Assembly: GCF_028613635.1 (NCBI RefSeq)
Contig: NZ_JAQRMY010000005.1
Location: forward strand, 1-64,000
Length of the DNA stretch: 64,000 bases
Direction of reading: 5' to 3'
From: Devosia sp. ZB163
GTDB taxonomy: Bacteria; Pseudomonadota; Alphaproteobacteria; Rhizobiales; Devosiaceae
Position 1 is the stretch's first letter. Each line of letters opens with the position of its first letter. Positions 53,608 through 61,973 of this stretch are shown here, piece by piece. The notes beneath the pieces were generated by a model. The model worked only from the letters and a program-made list of their open reading frames with translations, was not told where the DNA came from and made no database searches. The position numbers were made by a program, and so were the translations under genes.

Positions 53608-54163
53608 AGCCGGCACTCCATCCGCCGTCGACCGACAGCATTTGCCCAGTGGTGTAGGTGTTGAGCGGGTCGCAGAAGAACAGCACCGTGTCCGTGACTT
53701 CGGCCACGGCACCCGGCCGCTTCACCGAGGCATGCCCGAGCATCGCCGCATCGCCCGCGACCAGTGGCTCGCCGACGGCGCCGACGCCAATCGCGTTCAC
53801 CAGCACCTTCGGCCCCAACTGCATGGCCATGGTGCGAACGGTTGCCAGCACGCCGGCCATCGCCACCGAGTATTCCGGATGGCGCCGCATCGGCATTCCC
53901 GCCGCGGCCGAGACGAGGAACAGGATGCGTCCGTTGCCGCGTGCGAACATGGCCTCACCGGTCGCACGTGCAGCCTGCATTTGCGGCGTCGGATCGTATC
54001 CGCCGACCGGCAGCAGCGGCATAGACACGATCAGGATATCGGGCAGCGATGCGGCGGCGTCGACCGTCGCGCCGTTGGCTTGCAGCGCCTCGAGTGCGGC
54101 CGTCGCGACCGGGTTCTGCTCCCCGCGCAACTCGACGAGTGTGTTCTGGAGTTCGATCCGCAT
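53591..54163 (-). CDS. Degenerate SDR-like protein (probably not a dehydrogenase)
   Basis: A 190-residue protein recognisable as SDR-like only in its second half: LVNAIGVGAVGEPLVAGDAA, AEVTDTVLFFCDPLNTYTTG and MLSVDGGWSAGYG. The nucleotide loop TGxxxGxG is missing; the N-terminal region reads TLVELRGEQNPVATAALEA. The active-site block is PEYSVAMAGVL, with Tyr98 kept but the lysine replaced by Met102. So cofactor binding and catalysis are doubtful. It starts 8 bases after the next SDR gene, in the same operon. Confidence 0.75.
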   Translation of the reverse strand: MRIELQNTLVELRGEQNPVATAALEALQANGATVDAAASLPDILIVSMPLLPVGGYDPTPQMQAARATGEAMFARGNGRILFLVSAAAGMPMRRHPEYSVAMAGVLATVRTMAMQLGPKVLVNAIGVGAVGEPLVAGDAAMLGHASVKRPGAVAEVTDTVLFFCDPLNTYTTGQMLSVDGGWSAGYGRSF

Positions 54164-54171
54164 GGCACGCC

Positions 54172-54951
54172 TCACATCATGTAGCCGGCGGTCCAGCCGC
54201 CATCGACGGCCAGAACCTGGCCGTTGATGTAGCCGGCGCCGGAGGAACTGAGGAACAGCACAGCCTCGGCGATTTCCTCGGGCGTGCCGGGGCGTCCCAG
54301 CGGCAGGTGCTGCATGAACTCGGCGGTGCGTCCGGCGAACTTGCCGTCGGCGCCGTAGAACAGCGAGCGCGTGCCCTCGGTCATGATCGAGCCCGGCGCG
54401 ATGGCGTTGGTGAGGATGCCCTGCGGGCCCAGTTCCAGTGCCATCGAGCGGGTCATGTGGATGATGCCGGCCTTGGCCGCGACGAACGGGCTCTGGAGCC
54501 GCATCGCCGCGAGCCCCACGACCGAGGCGATGTTGATGATCCGCCCGCCTTCGCCCTGCTTCACCATGGGCTGGAGCGCGGCGTGGCTCATCAGGTAGAG
54601 CCCGTCGAGATCTATGCGGGTGATGCGCTCCCACTCCTCGAGCGGGAAGGCGTCGATGTTCACCCGGTGGACGAAGCTGTTGACCCCGGCATTGTTGACG
54701 AGGATGTCGATCCGGCCGTAGCGGGCGATGGTCTCGGCGACGCCGGCCTCGGCGGAGTCGCGGCTGGAGATGTCGATCACTGCCGCCATGGCGCCGGGGA
54801 GGGTGGCCGCGTAGGCCTCGGCGCCCTCGCGGTTGATGTCCGCGATCACGACGCTGGCGCCATTGTCGCTCAGCCGCCGGGCGATGGCGCGGCCGATCGC
54901 TCCTGCGGCGCCGGTGACCAGGGCCACCCGCCCGTTCAAATCAACCTGCAT
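54172..54951 (-). CDS. SDR-family protein lacking the catalytic tyrosine
   Basis: A 259-residue short-chain dehydrogenase fold. The cofactor loop RVALVTGAAGAIGRAIARRL, IDILVNNAGVNSF and the serine in RIINIASVVGL are normal. The active-site block is SPFVAAKAGIIHMTR, so the usual tyrosine is Phe156 while Lys160 remains. SSGAGYINGQVLAVDGGW ends the fold. First gene of the minus-strand operon with the degenerate SDR and the epimerase; site 5 of the GntR operators precedes it. Confidence 0.82.
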   Translation of the reverse strand: MQVDLNGRVALVTGAAGAIGRAIARRLSDNGASVVIADINREGAEAYAATLPGAMAAVIDISSRDSAEAGVAETIARYGRIDILVNNAGVNSFVHRVNIDAFPLEEWERITRIDLDGLYLMSHAALQPMVKQGEGGRIINIASVVGLAAMRLQSPFVAAKAGIIHMTRSMALELGPQGILTNAIAPGSIMTEGTRSLFYGADGKFAGRTAEFMQHLPLGRPGTPEEIAEAVLFLSSSGAGYINGQVLAVDGGWTAGYMM

Positions 54952-54971
54952 GTCGGTGACCCTCCTGACAT

Positions 54972-54985
54972 GCTATTATAATAGG
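54972..54985 (-). promoter_or_regulatory. Putative GntR-regulator operator, site 5
   Basis: GCTATTATAATAGG, 13 of 14 matches to the palindrome, the best copy of the five. It lies 21 bases upstream of the SDR start, so the transcript leader would be very short. Confidence 0.68.
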
Positions 54986-55046
54986 TTGGAGGTGGTGGCA
55001 ATCGACGTTGGTGGAGCGGCCTCAGCGCCGGAACCGGCGCCTCAGG

Positions 55047-55421
55047 TCAGTGACCTGTCGTCTCGCCGCGTTCCGCCTCGACGGCGTCGGCGGCGACGTC
55101 GTGCCCTTCTGCCCGATCGCGATAGAGCGCCGCGCGGGCGAGGAGCATCAGCGTGATCGGGGTAGTGATGGTCACGAAGATGAGGATCAGCAGTTCGTGG
55201 AGGACCGGGCGGGCCTCGCTCACCGAAAAGTAGATCATCGAAGCGACGAGGATGAAGGCCGCGCCGAAGCTGGTTCCCAGCGTCGGGGCGTGGATGCGCT
55301 GGTAGAAGGTGGGAAAGCGGGTCAGCCCGATGGTGCCGGCGAGCGTGATCAGCGCGCCGGCCAGAAGGCAGAGCGCTACGAGTATGGCCGCCCACTCGGG
55401 CAAGGCATGGAGCGCGTTCAT
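55047..55421 (-). CDS. phaG: Mrp/Pha cation/proton antiporter subunit G
   Basis: A 124-residue small membrane subunit of the multi-component Na+/H+ (or K+/H+) antiporter. ALITLAGTIGLTRFPTFYQR and IHAPTLGTSFGAAFILVAS are the conserved MnhG core, followed by about 30 hydrophilic residues. It overlaps the F subunit gene by ATGA and ends the operon. Confidence 0.93.
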   Translation of the reverse strand: MNALHALPEWAAILVALCLLAGALITLAGTIGLTRFPTFYQRIHAPTLGTSFGAAFILVASMIYFSVSEARPVLHELLILIFVTITTPITLMLLARAALYRDRAEGHDVAADAVEAERGETTGH

Positions 55422-55699
55422 TCGATCACCTCGCCGCGCATGAGGAATTTGGCGAGCGCGGCAGTCGCGACGAAGCTGAGCAGTCCGATCACCAGCGCCG
55501 CCTCGAAGTAGATGGTCTGCGAGGTGCTGATGCCGAAGGTCACGAGCATCAGCATGGCGTTCAGGTAAAGGCTGTCGAGTGCCAGCACCCGGTCCTGCGC
55601 GCGCGGCCCCTTGATGAGACGCCAGCACGACAGGCACATGGCGATGCCGAGCACCAGCTGCGACGTCGAAATGGCCAGGGAGAGGATCGTCGAGGTCAT
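55418..55699 (-). CDS. phaF: Mrp/Pha antiporter subunit F
   Basis: A 93-residue membrane subunit with three hydrophobic segments. CLSCWRLIKGPRAQDRVLAL followed by DSLYLNAMLML is the MnhF signature, with the conserved RAxDRVLAxD. It overlaps E and G by ATGA, so the small subunits are translationally coupled. Confidence 0.93.
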   Translation of the reverse strand: MTSTILSLAISTSQLVLGIAMCLSCWRLIKGPRAQDRVLALDSLYLNAMLMLVTFGISTSQTIYFEAALVIGLLSFVATAALAKFLMRGEVIE

Positions 55700-56178
55700 C
55701 GGAATATCTCCAGGAGCAACGCCTCATAGGTGCGCTTGATCGTCTCGGCCCAGGCAATCCCGTCACCCGTGTCGAGGACGTGGACAAGCACGGTATTGTT
55801 GGTCGAGCTGTGGCTCACCCAGGCGCTGCCGGGCGTTGCCGTGATGATGCAGGCGAGGATTGCTAGGGCGTTCGGGTCGCGCAGCTCGAGCGGGATCGTG
55901 ACGAACACCGACTGGGGCTCGCGACGACCCAGGACCAGCAGGAGCACCGCGAGGTTTGACCGGCAGATGTCCCACAGCACCAGCGCGACGAGCTTGAGCA
56001 CCAGATCGAACCGGCGGATCCTGACACGCGGCAGGCCCAGCGCCGAGGCGGCGCCGCAGCCGAGGCTCGCGACGATCGCACCGAGCAGCAACTGCCCGGG
56101 GTCGATGCTGCGGGCCAGCAGCAGCCACATGGCCAAGAGGCTGAGCCAGAGGAGGGGATAGGGGAACAGCCTGGTCAT
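55696..56178 (-). CDS. phaE: Mrp/Pha antiporter subunit E
   Basis: A 160-residue MnhE subunit. It has an N-terminal membrane region (YPLLWLSLLAMWLLLARSI), WDICRSNLAVLLLVLG, and the cytosolic part with ATPGSAWVSHSSTNNTVLVH and AETIKRTYEALLLEIFR, typical of the family. Confidence 0.92.
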   Translation of the reverse strand: MTRLFPYPLLWLSLLAMWLLLARSIDPGQLLLGAIVASLGCGAASALGLPRVRIRRFDLVLKLVALVLWDICRSNLAVLLLVLGRREPQSVFVTIPLELRDPNALAILACIITATPGSAWVSHSSTNNTVLVHVLDTGDGIAWAETIKRTYEALLLEIFR

Positions 56179-56214
56179 CGGGACGCCTTTTTGCCTCGGT
56201 TGGTCCGCATGGCG

Positions 56215-57771
56215 TCAGCCTGCGGAAAGGGCGTAGAGCCCTTCCGCCATGTTTTCCATGTAGGCCATGGCCGGCGCCGCCAGCACCAGAAGCGCGACGC
56301 ACAGGCCGAGGAACAGCGCGATCGGACCTATCTCCACCACGCGCACCAGGGGGACTTCTCCTGCCGACGGAACCCAGAAGCGGTTGATGCCGGTGCGTAG
56401 CAGCCCGAGCATCGTCGCGAAGCCGGAGACGATGAGCAGGGCGACGAGGACCCAGGTCGAGGCGCCCACGCCCGCCCCGGTATCGCTCCCGATGACAGCG
56501 GCCATCATCATGAACTTGGCCAGGAAACCCGACAGCGGCGGCATGCCGGCCAGCAGCATGGCGCACAGGGCAAAGCTGATGCCCAGGGTGGCCATAGTGG
56601 CCGGTATGGTGATGCCCACCTCCTGCTCGCGCTCCACCTCCTGCTCGTCGCCGAACGCTTCGAGCGTGACGGCCAGGATATCCGCCTCGGGCGCGCGACC
56701 CCGCTCCAGCAGTTCGCTGAGCAGGAACAGGCAGGCGATCGTGAGCGTCGAGATCACGAGGTAGTAGACCGCGCTGGCGGTGACCGCCGGGTCGCCATAG
56801 CTCAGCATGGCCAGCAGGGTCCCCGAGGACACCAGAACGCCGAACCCCACCATGCGCGGCAGATCCTGCGACGAGAGGAAGCCGACGGTGCCGAAGACGA
56901 TCGTGGCCATGCCGCCATAGAGGAGCCATTCGTGGCCGAAACCCTCCGCCCCATAGGCGCCGAGCAGGACCGACAGCCGCAACAGGACATACACCCCGAC
57001 CTTGCTCATGATGGCAAAGAGCGCTGCCGCGGGTGGGCTGGCCGCTGCGTAGGCGGTCGGAAGCCAGAACCCGATCGGCCACATCGCCGCCTTGCCGAGG
57101 AAGGCGATGCCGAGCAGCGCCAATCCGGCTTCGAGGAGGCTCCGCGACTCGGCCGGCACCGTCGGCAGCCGGGCGGCGATATCGGCCATGTTGAGCGTTC
57201 CGGTGACGGCGTAGACGAGGCTGACACCGAGCAGGAACAGCGAAGACGCGGCAAGGTTGAAGGCGATGTAATGCAGGCCCGCGCGCACGCGGGCATTGCC
57301 AGAGCCATGCAGCAGCAGGCCGTAGGAGGCCGCGAGCATCACCTCGAAGAAGACGAACAGGTTGAACAGGTCGCCGGTCAGGAAGGCGCCGTTCAGGCCC
57401 ATCAGCAACAGCTGGAAGAGCGTATTGAAGTGCGATCCGCCCCGATGCCACCGGGCGGCTGCGTAGCTGATGCAGCCGAGCGCGAGGAACGAGACGAGGG
57501 CGACCATCACCGCCGACAGGCGATCACCCACGAGCGTGATCGCAACAGGAACCGGCCAGTTTCCGAGCCGGTAGACCTCGGTCAGGGACCCGTCGCCGGT
57601 GCCGAACTTCCAGAGCAGCAGCAGGCTCACGACCAGAAGCAGCAGGGTGGCGGAGATGTTGATCGCGAGCTTTGTGGCGGCGTGCCGTTCGTTGATCAGC
57701 GTCAGGATGACGCCGGCCAGCATCGGGACCACGATAGGCAGGATGACGAGGTGATCGACGATTGCTGTCAT
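56215..57771 (-). CDS. phaD: Mrp/Pha antiporter subunit D (NuoN/MnhD-like)
   Basis: A 518-residue, about 14-helix subunit related to complex I NuoN/NuoL. LLLHGSGNARVRAGLHYIAF, GLALLGIAFLGKAAMWPIGF with the conserved lysine, WLPTAYAAASPPAAALFAIM and KVGVYVLLRLS match proton channel regions. ATG 57771 follows subunit C at once; the frame is open upstream only as an extension into that gene. Confidence 0.92.
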   Translation of the reverse strand: MTAIVDHLVILPIVVPMLAGVILTLINERHAATKLAINISATLLLLVVSLLLLWKFGTGDGSLTEVYRLGNWPVPVAITLVGDRLSAVMVALVSFLALGCISYAAARWHRGGSHFNTLFQLLLMGLNGAFLTGDLFNLFVFFEVMLAASYGLLLHGSGNARVRAGLHYIAFNLAASSLFLLGVSLVYAVTGTLNMADIAARLPTVPAESRSLLEAGLALLGIAFLGKAAMWPIGFWLPTAYAAASPPAAALFAIMSKVGVYVLLRLSVLLGAYGAEGFGHEWLLYGGMATIVFGTVGFLSSQDLPRMVGFGVLVSSGTLLAMLSYGDPAVTASAVYYLVISTLTIACLFLLSELLERGRAPEADILAVTLEAFGDEQEVEREQEVGITIPATMATLGISFALCAMLLAGMPPLSGFLAKFMMMAAVIGSDTGAGVGASTWVLVALLIVSGFATMLGLLRTGINRFWVPSAGEVPLVRVVEIGPIALFLGLCVALLVLAAPAMAYMENMAEGLYALSAG

Positions 57772-57772
57772 C

Positions 57773-58105
57773 TCAGCGCTCCCGCCCGTCGACATGGTCG
57801 GTGCCGGTCAGCCCGCGTGAGGCCAGGAGGACCACGAGGAACAGCGCCGTCATGGCAAAGCCGATCACGATGGCGGTGAGCACAAGCGCCTGGGGTACCG
57901 GGTCGGCATAGGTGGCGATGTCCCGGCCCGTCTCGAGGATGGGGGCGGCATCCGACTTCAGCCGGCCGGTGCTGAAGATGAAGAGATTGACGGCATAGGA
58001 GATGAGCGAAAGGCCGATGATGACCTGGAAGCTCCGCGGCCGCAGGAGCAGCCAGATCCCCGATCCGGCAAGGACGCCGATGCTGAGCGAGATGACGAGT
58101 TCCAT
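57773..58105 (-). CDS. phaC: Mrp/Pha antiporter subunit C (NuoK-like)
   Basis: A 110-residue three-helix subunit like NuoK. SIGVLAGSGIWLLLRPRSFQ, IGLSLISYAVNLFIF and DPVPQALVLTAIVIGFAMTA are the MnhC pattern, including the conserved glutamine/threonine-rich loop. Start overlaps the AB stop by one base (TGATG). Confidence 0.93.
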   Translation of the reverse strand: MELVISLSIGVLAGSGIWLLLRPRSFQVIIGLSLISYAVNLFIFSTGRLKSDAAPILETGRDIATYADPVPQALVLTAIVIGFAMTALFLVVLLASRGLTGTDHVDGRER

Positions 58106-61032
58106 CAGGCCTTCTCCCTTTCAATCATGGGAGCCGTCTTGCCCGGGGGTTGCGCGTCCCGTTTGGCGGAGCGCAGGGACTGGTGCGCGATGGCGATCAG
58201 CATCAGCACGGTTGCGCCGACCACGAGGATGAACACGCCGATGTCGAAGAGCAGGGCGCTCGCAACGGGAACCCGGCCGAGTACCGGCACGTCGACATAC
58301 TGGAAACTGGTGGTGAGGAACGGGTACCCGAACAGCCAGGAGGCAGCGCCGGTCACAAGCGCAAGCAGCAGGCCGGTGCCGATCCAGTAGACGGGCAGGA
58401 TGCGCAGCCGCTCCTCGGTCCAGCGGGTGCCGCCGGCGAGGTATTGCAGGATGAAGCCGATCGCGAGCGTGATGCCGGCGATGAAGCCGCCCCCGGGGAG
58501 GTCATGGCCGCGCAGGAGGAGGAACGCCGCGAAGGTGACGATCACCGGGAAGAGCCAGCGCATCAGGACGGAGGGAACGTAGAGGAACTCGGACAGGATG
58601 GTTCCCTCCTTGTGGTCGTCGCGCTGGCTTTCGAAGGCGCTCTGCACGCGCTGCTGCTCGGGACGGGGGATGCTGTCGGCAGCAGGGCGGAAGCGGCGCA
58701 GCAGGGCATAGGTGGCCAGCGCCACGATGCCGAGCACGGTGATTTCGCCGAAGGTGTCGAAGGCCCTGAAGTCGACGAGGATCACGTTGACGACATTGCG
58801 TCCGCCACCCTCCGTATAGGCGTTCTCGAGCAGGAAGCGGGCGATCCCGTCGGGGGCATCGCGGGTCATGACGGCGTAGGACAGCAGGGCGATGCCGCCG
58901 CCGGCAATCGTCGCGAGGGCGAGGTCACGCAGACGGTGCAGGCTGAAGCGGCGGAACGGATCGATCTCACTGGTTTCGAGGCGCTGGGGCAGCCAGCGCA
59001 GGCCGAGGAGAATGAGGATGGTCGTCACCACCTCGACGAGGAGCTGGGTGAGTGCCAGGTCCGGGGCGGAATACCAAACGAAGGTGATCGAGGTGGCGAG
59101 CCCGGCGCCCCCCAGCAGCATCAGGGCAACCAGCCGGTGGTACTTGGCCTGAACCGCGGCGCCGACGGCACAGGTCATGCCGACGACCCATACCAGCGCC
59201 AGCCCGGGATCGAACGTGGTTGGGGGCAGGGGGAGCAGGCCGATGCCGCCGAGCGTGGGGATTGCCGCGGCGAGCGTTGCGACCGCGACGAGGAGGACGA
59301 GCTGCGGCTGCAGCCGTCGCGTGCCGAGCAGGCGCTCGGCGGCCTTGGCCCACCGCACCGAGAGCAGGATCAGCAGACGCTCGAAGATGCGGGGGCCGAC
59401 GATATGGCCGATGAATGGCGGGGCCTCGATCCCACGGGCGAGGTATTTCTGCAGCAGCAGGAACAGGATCACGCCTCCCGCCAAGGCGACAAGGCTCATG
59501 GCCAGGGCCCAGTTGAAGCCGTGCCAGACCGAGAGGCTGTAGTAAGGCATGTCGGGCCCGAGGACCGACTTCACCGCGGTCGCGAGGAACGGGCCGATCG
59601 TCAGCCCGGGGATGATCCCGACGAGCAGACAGATGAGCACCAGGATCTCGATCGGCCGGCGCATGAGGGCAGGAGGCTCATGCGGCACGCGGTCCAGCTC
59701 GGTGGGCGGAGGACCGAAGAACACGCCGTGGACGAAGCGCAGCGAGTAGGTCACGGCAAACAGGCTGGCGACGATCGCCACGGCAGGCAGCGAGACATCG
59801 ACGAACGGAATGGGATTGCGCAGCGCGGTCTCGCCAAAGAACATCTCCTTGGAGAGGAAGCCGTTCAGCAGCGGTACGCCGGCCATGGCGGCGCTGGCAA
59901 CGATGGCGAGCGTCGCGGTGGCGGGCATGTATCTGTACAGGCCGCTCAGCTTGCGGATGTCGCGCGTGCCCGCCTCATGGTCGATGATGCCGGCCGCCAT
60001 GAACAGCGATGCCTTGAAGGTGGCGTGGTTGACGATGTGGAAAACGGCCGCGACGAGGGCCAACTGCGAGTTCATGCCCAGCAGCGTCGTGATCAGGCCG
60101 AGGTGGCTGACGGTGGAATAGGCAAGCAGGCCCTTCATGTCCTGCTGGAAGATCGCCGAGTAGGCGCCGAGCAGCAGGGTGGCGAGGCCGACATAGGTGA
60201 CGATCCAGAACCAGGTGGAGGTCCCGGCCAGCACGGGCCAGAACACGGTCAGCAGGAACACGCCGGCCTTCACCATCGTGGCCGAGTGCAGATAGGCCGA
60301 AACGGGCGTCGGCGCGGCCATGGCGCGCGGCAGCCAGAACTGGAAGGGGAACTGCGCGCTCTTGGTGAAGGCGGCGAGCAGGATCAGCAGCAGGGTCGGG
60401 GTGTAGAGCGGATCGCTCCGCACCTTGTCTCCCGCTGCCAGCACCACGTCGAGATCGTAGCTGCCCACGATGTGCCCCAGCAGCAGCATGCCGCCGAAGA
60501 GGGCGAAGCCGCCCGCGCCGGTGATGACAAGCGCCATGCGGGCGCCGTCGCGCGCCGCGGAGGTATGGTGCCAATAGCCGATCAGCAGGAACGAGAAGAC
60601 GCTGGTCAGTTCCCAGAAGGCGACGATCTGTATCAGGTTGCCGGACAGCACAATGCCCAGCATGGCGCCCTTGAACGCAAGGAGGAACGCCAGGAACCTC
60701 GGCATCGAGTCCTTGGGCGACATGTAATAGTGCGCATACAGCACGATCAGGCCGCCAATTCCGGCGATCATGGTGGCGAAGAGCCAGGACAGGCCGTCCA
60801 TGCGAGCGACGAGGTTCAGTCCGAACTGCGGCAGCCAGGTCAGTTCGTTCCGCAGAACCGTGCCGTCGGCGACGCTGCCGTAGAGCCACAGGCAGCTCGC
60901 GGTCAACGCCACGGCGACAGCGCCCGCCAACAGACTTGCAGAAGACCGGGCGCGGGCGGGCAATAGCCAGATGGCGAGCGCCCCTATGAAGGGCAGCAGA
61001 ATGATGAATGGAAGCAGCGCAACACCTGACAT
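58105..61032 (-). CDS. phaAB: Mrp/Pha antiporter fused subunits A and B
   Basis: A 975-residue protein. The first 760 or so residues are MnhA/NuoL-like: LSWLFATMIAGIGGLIVLYA, HYYMSPKDSMPRFLAFLLAF, LPRAMAAPTPVSAYLHSATM and VFHIVNHATFKASLFMAAGI. The C-terminal 180 residues are MnhB: VTFAAFLLLRGHDLPGGGFI and DVPVLGRVPVASALLFDIGV. This fusion is usual in rhizobial Pha systems. ATG 61032 fits the membrane start (MSGVALLPFIILLPF). The antiporter supports salt and alkali tolerance. Confidence 0.93.
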   Translation of the reverse strand: MSGVALLPFIILLPFIGALAIWLLPARARSSASLLAGAVAVALTASCLWLYGSVADGTVLRNELTWLPQFGLNLVARMDGLSWLFATMIAGIGGLIVLYAHYYMSPKDSMPRFLAFLLAFKGAMLGIVLSGNLIQIVAFWELTSVFSFLLIGYWHHTSAARDGARMALVITGAGGFALFGGMLLLGHIVGSYDLDVVLAAGDKVRSDPLYTPTLLLILLAAFTKSAQFPFQFWLPRAMAAPTPVSAYLHSATMVKAGVFLLTVFWPVLAGTSTWFWIVTYVGLATLLLGAYSAIFQQDMKGLLAYSTVSHLGLITTLLGMNSQLALVAAVFHIVNHATFKASLFMAAGIIDHEAGTRDIRKLSGLYRYMPATATLAIVASAAMAGVPLLNGFLSKEMFFGETALRNPIPFVDVSLPAVAIVASLFAVTYSLRFVHGVFFGPPPTELDRVPHEPPALMRRPIEILVLICLLVGIIPGLTIGPFLATAVKSVLGPDMPYYSLSVWHGFNWALAMSLVALAGGVILFLLLQKYLARGIEAPPFIGHIVGPRIFERLLILLSVRWAKAAERLLGTRRLQPQLVLLVAVATLAAAIPTLGGIGLLPLPPTTFDPGLALVWVVGMTCAVGAAVQAKYHRLVALMLLGGAGLATSITFVWYSAPDLALTQLLVEVVTTILILLGLRWLPQRLETSEIDPFRRFSLHRLRDLALATIAGGGIALLSYAVMTRDAPDGIARFLLENAYTEGGGRNVVNVILVDFRAFDTFGEITVLGIVALATYALLRRFRPAADSIPRPEQQRVQSAFESQRDDHKEGTILSEFLYVPSVLMRWLFPVIVTFAAFLLLRGHDLPGGGFIAGITLAIGFILQYLAGGTRWTEERLRILPVYWIGTGLLLALVTGAASWLFGYPFLTTSFQYVDVPVLGRVPVASALLFDIGVFILVVGATVLMLIAIAHQSLRSAKRDAQPPGKTAPMIEREKA

Positions 61033-61475
61033 AGTCCCACATACTGTTGAAGTCTGGCCGACGGGCAACCAAACAATAGTTGCAGAACCCTGCAGGATTG
61101 CAGTCACCTCGGGGAGCTTGAGGGGCAGCCGCTGCCCCGGAGGGCGCGCGGGGAACGCCATGAGCTCCCCTTCGCGGTCAGGGATGGTGAAGCGACGTGG
61201 CCGCTACCAACCCACCCCTGTCTTCATGCTCCTAACAGCCAGACCTTGGGTCTATCAGCGCACCCTGGGGTACACCGATAGCTCTCGGGTGCATGAAGGC
61301 CGTCAAGGCTCCTGGCCCGGCTCTTGCTGACGCAGGTAACCGAACCAGGCACCTAGCCTGCGGTGGGACAATCGAGCGCAAGATTCGACATGGGGGACAT
61401 AGAGAAGGACGAGCTTTTCGATGTCAACTCATGGGTCTGCGACCCATACGCGCGCAGGGACCGGCAGCGGCGGGG
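61033..61475. other. Gap with promoter of the antiporter operon and repeat D copy 1
   Basis: About 440 bases. It should hold the promoter for the minus-strand pha operon. An AT-richer tract at 61060-61085 is close to that start. The 40-base element at 61311-61350 lies here. No frame looks like a gene. Confidence 0.5.
61311..61350. repeat. 40-base hairpin element, family D copy 1
   Basis: cctggcccggctcttgct at the left and cgaaccaggc at the right; 36 of 40 bases match 63241-63280 in the same orientation. CCTGG pairs with CCAGG and CGG with CCG inside it. Function unknown. Confidence 0.6.
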
Positions 61476-61961
61476 TCAGCCCAGCATCATGCGGCAGGCC
61501 GCGATGTCGTTGAGGAAGCGCGAGAGGTCGGGTTCGAACACCATCGAGGCCGCCACATCCAGGCGAAACCAGGCCCGTTCCCGCTGGTTCATCTCGTCCC
61601 AGGTCGCGTGCTCCTCGACGACGCGGAGCGCGTAGATCGTGGCCCTGGCCGGCCGCGAGCGGTTCTCGCCGAGCACCCGCACATAGCGATAGGTGCCGAT
61701 CGGGGACGGCGAGATCACTCCTTCGACGCCGGCTTCTTCTCGCGCTTCGATGAGGGCCGCCGTTGCATCGGTCACCCCGGCCATGGGCCAGCCCTTGGGC
61801 AGCATCCATTTCTTGTTGGTGCGCGAGGTCACCAGAAGGATCTGCAACTCGCCGCCATCGTCGAGGCGCCACGGCAGCGCCGCGACCTGCCGGTGGTCTT
61901 GCCGGTTGTCCTGCCTGTGGTGGCCAGGCGAGGCCTTGGTGCCCTTGTCGATGGTGCTCAT
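61476..61961 (-). CDS. Nudix hydrolase
   Basis: A 161-residue protein with a Nudix fold. ILLVTSRTNKKWMLPKGWPM leads into AALIEAREEAGVEGV, matching the RE-x2-EE-x-G part of the Nudix box, and GTYRYVRVLGENRSRPARAT follows. The first glutamate of the box is not obvious. The sequence resembles DIPP-type (diphosphoinositol polyphosphate/diadenosine) enzymes. It starts 12 bases after the Rnk gene and is probably in its operon. Confidence 0.8.
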   Translation of the reverse strand: MSTIDKGTKASPGHHRQDNRQDHRQVAALPWRLDDGGELQILLVTSRTNKKWMLPKGWPMAGVTDATAALIEAREEAGVEGVISPSPIGTYRYVRVLGENRSRPARATIYALRVVEEHATWDEMNQRERAWFRLDVAASMVFEPDLSRFLNDIAACRMMLG

Positions 61962-61973
61962 TCCCGATCGGCC

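Noticed and set aside
58150-60966. A 938-codon plus-strand open frame opposite the antiporter AB gene
   Set aside because: It is the antisense of a strongly conserved MnhAB protein, is very rich in Gln, Glu, Arg and Gly, and has no ribosome-binding site. Long antisense frames are common in high-GC DNA.
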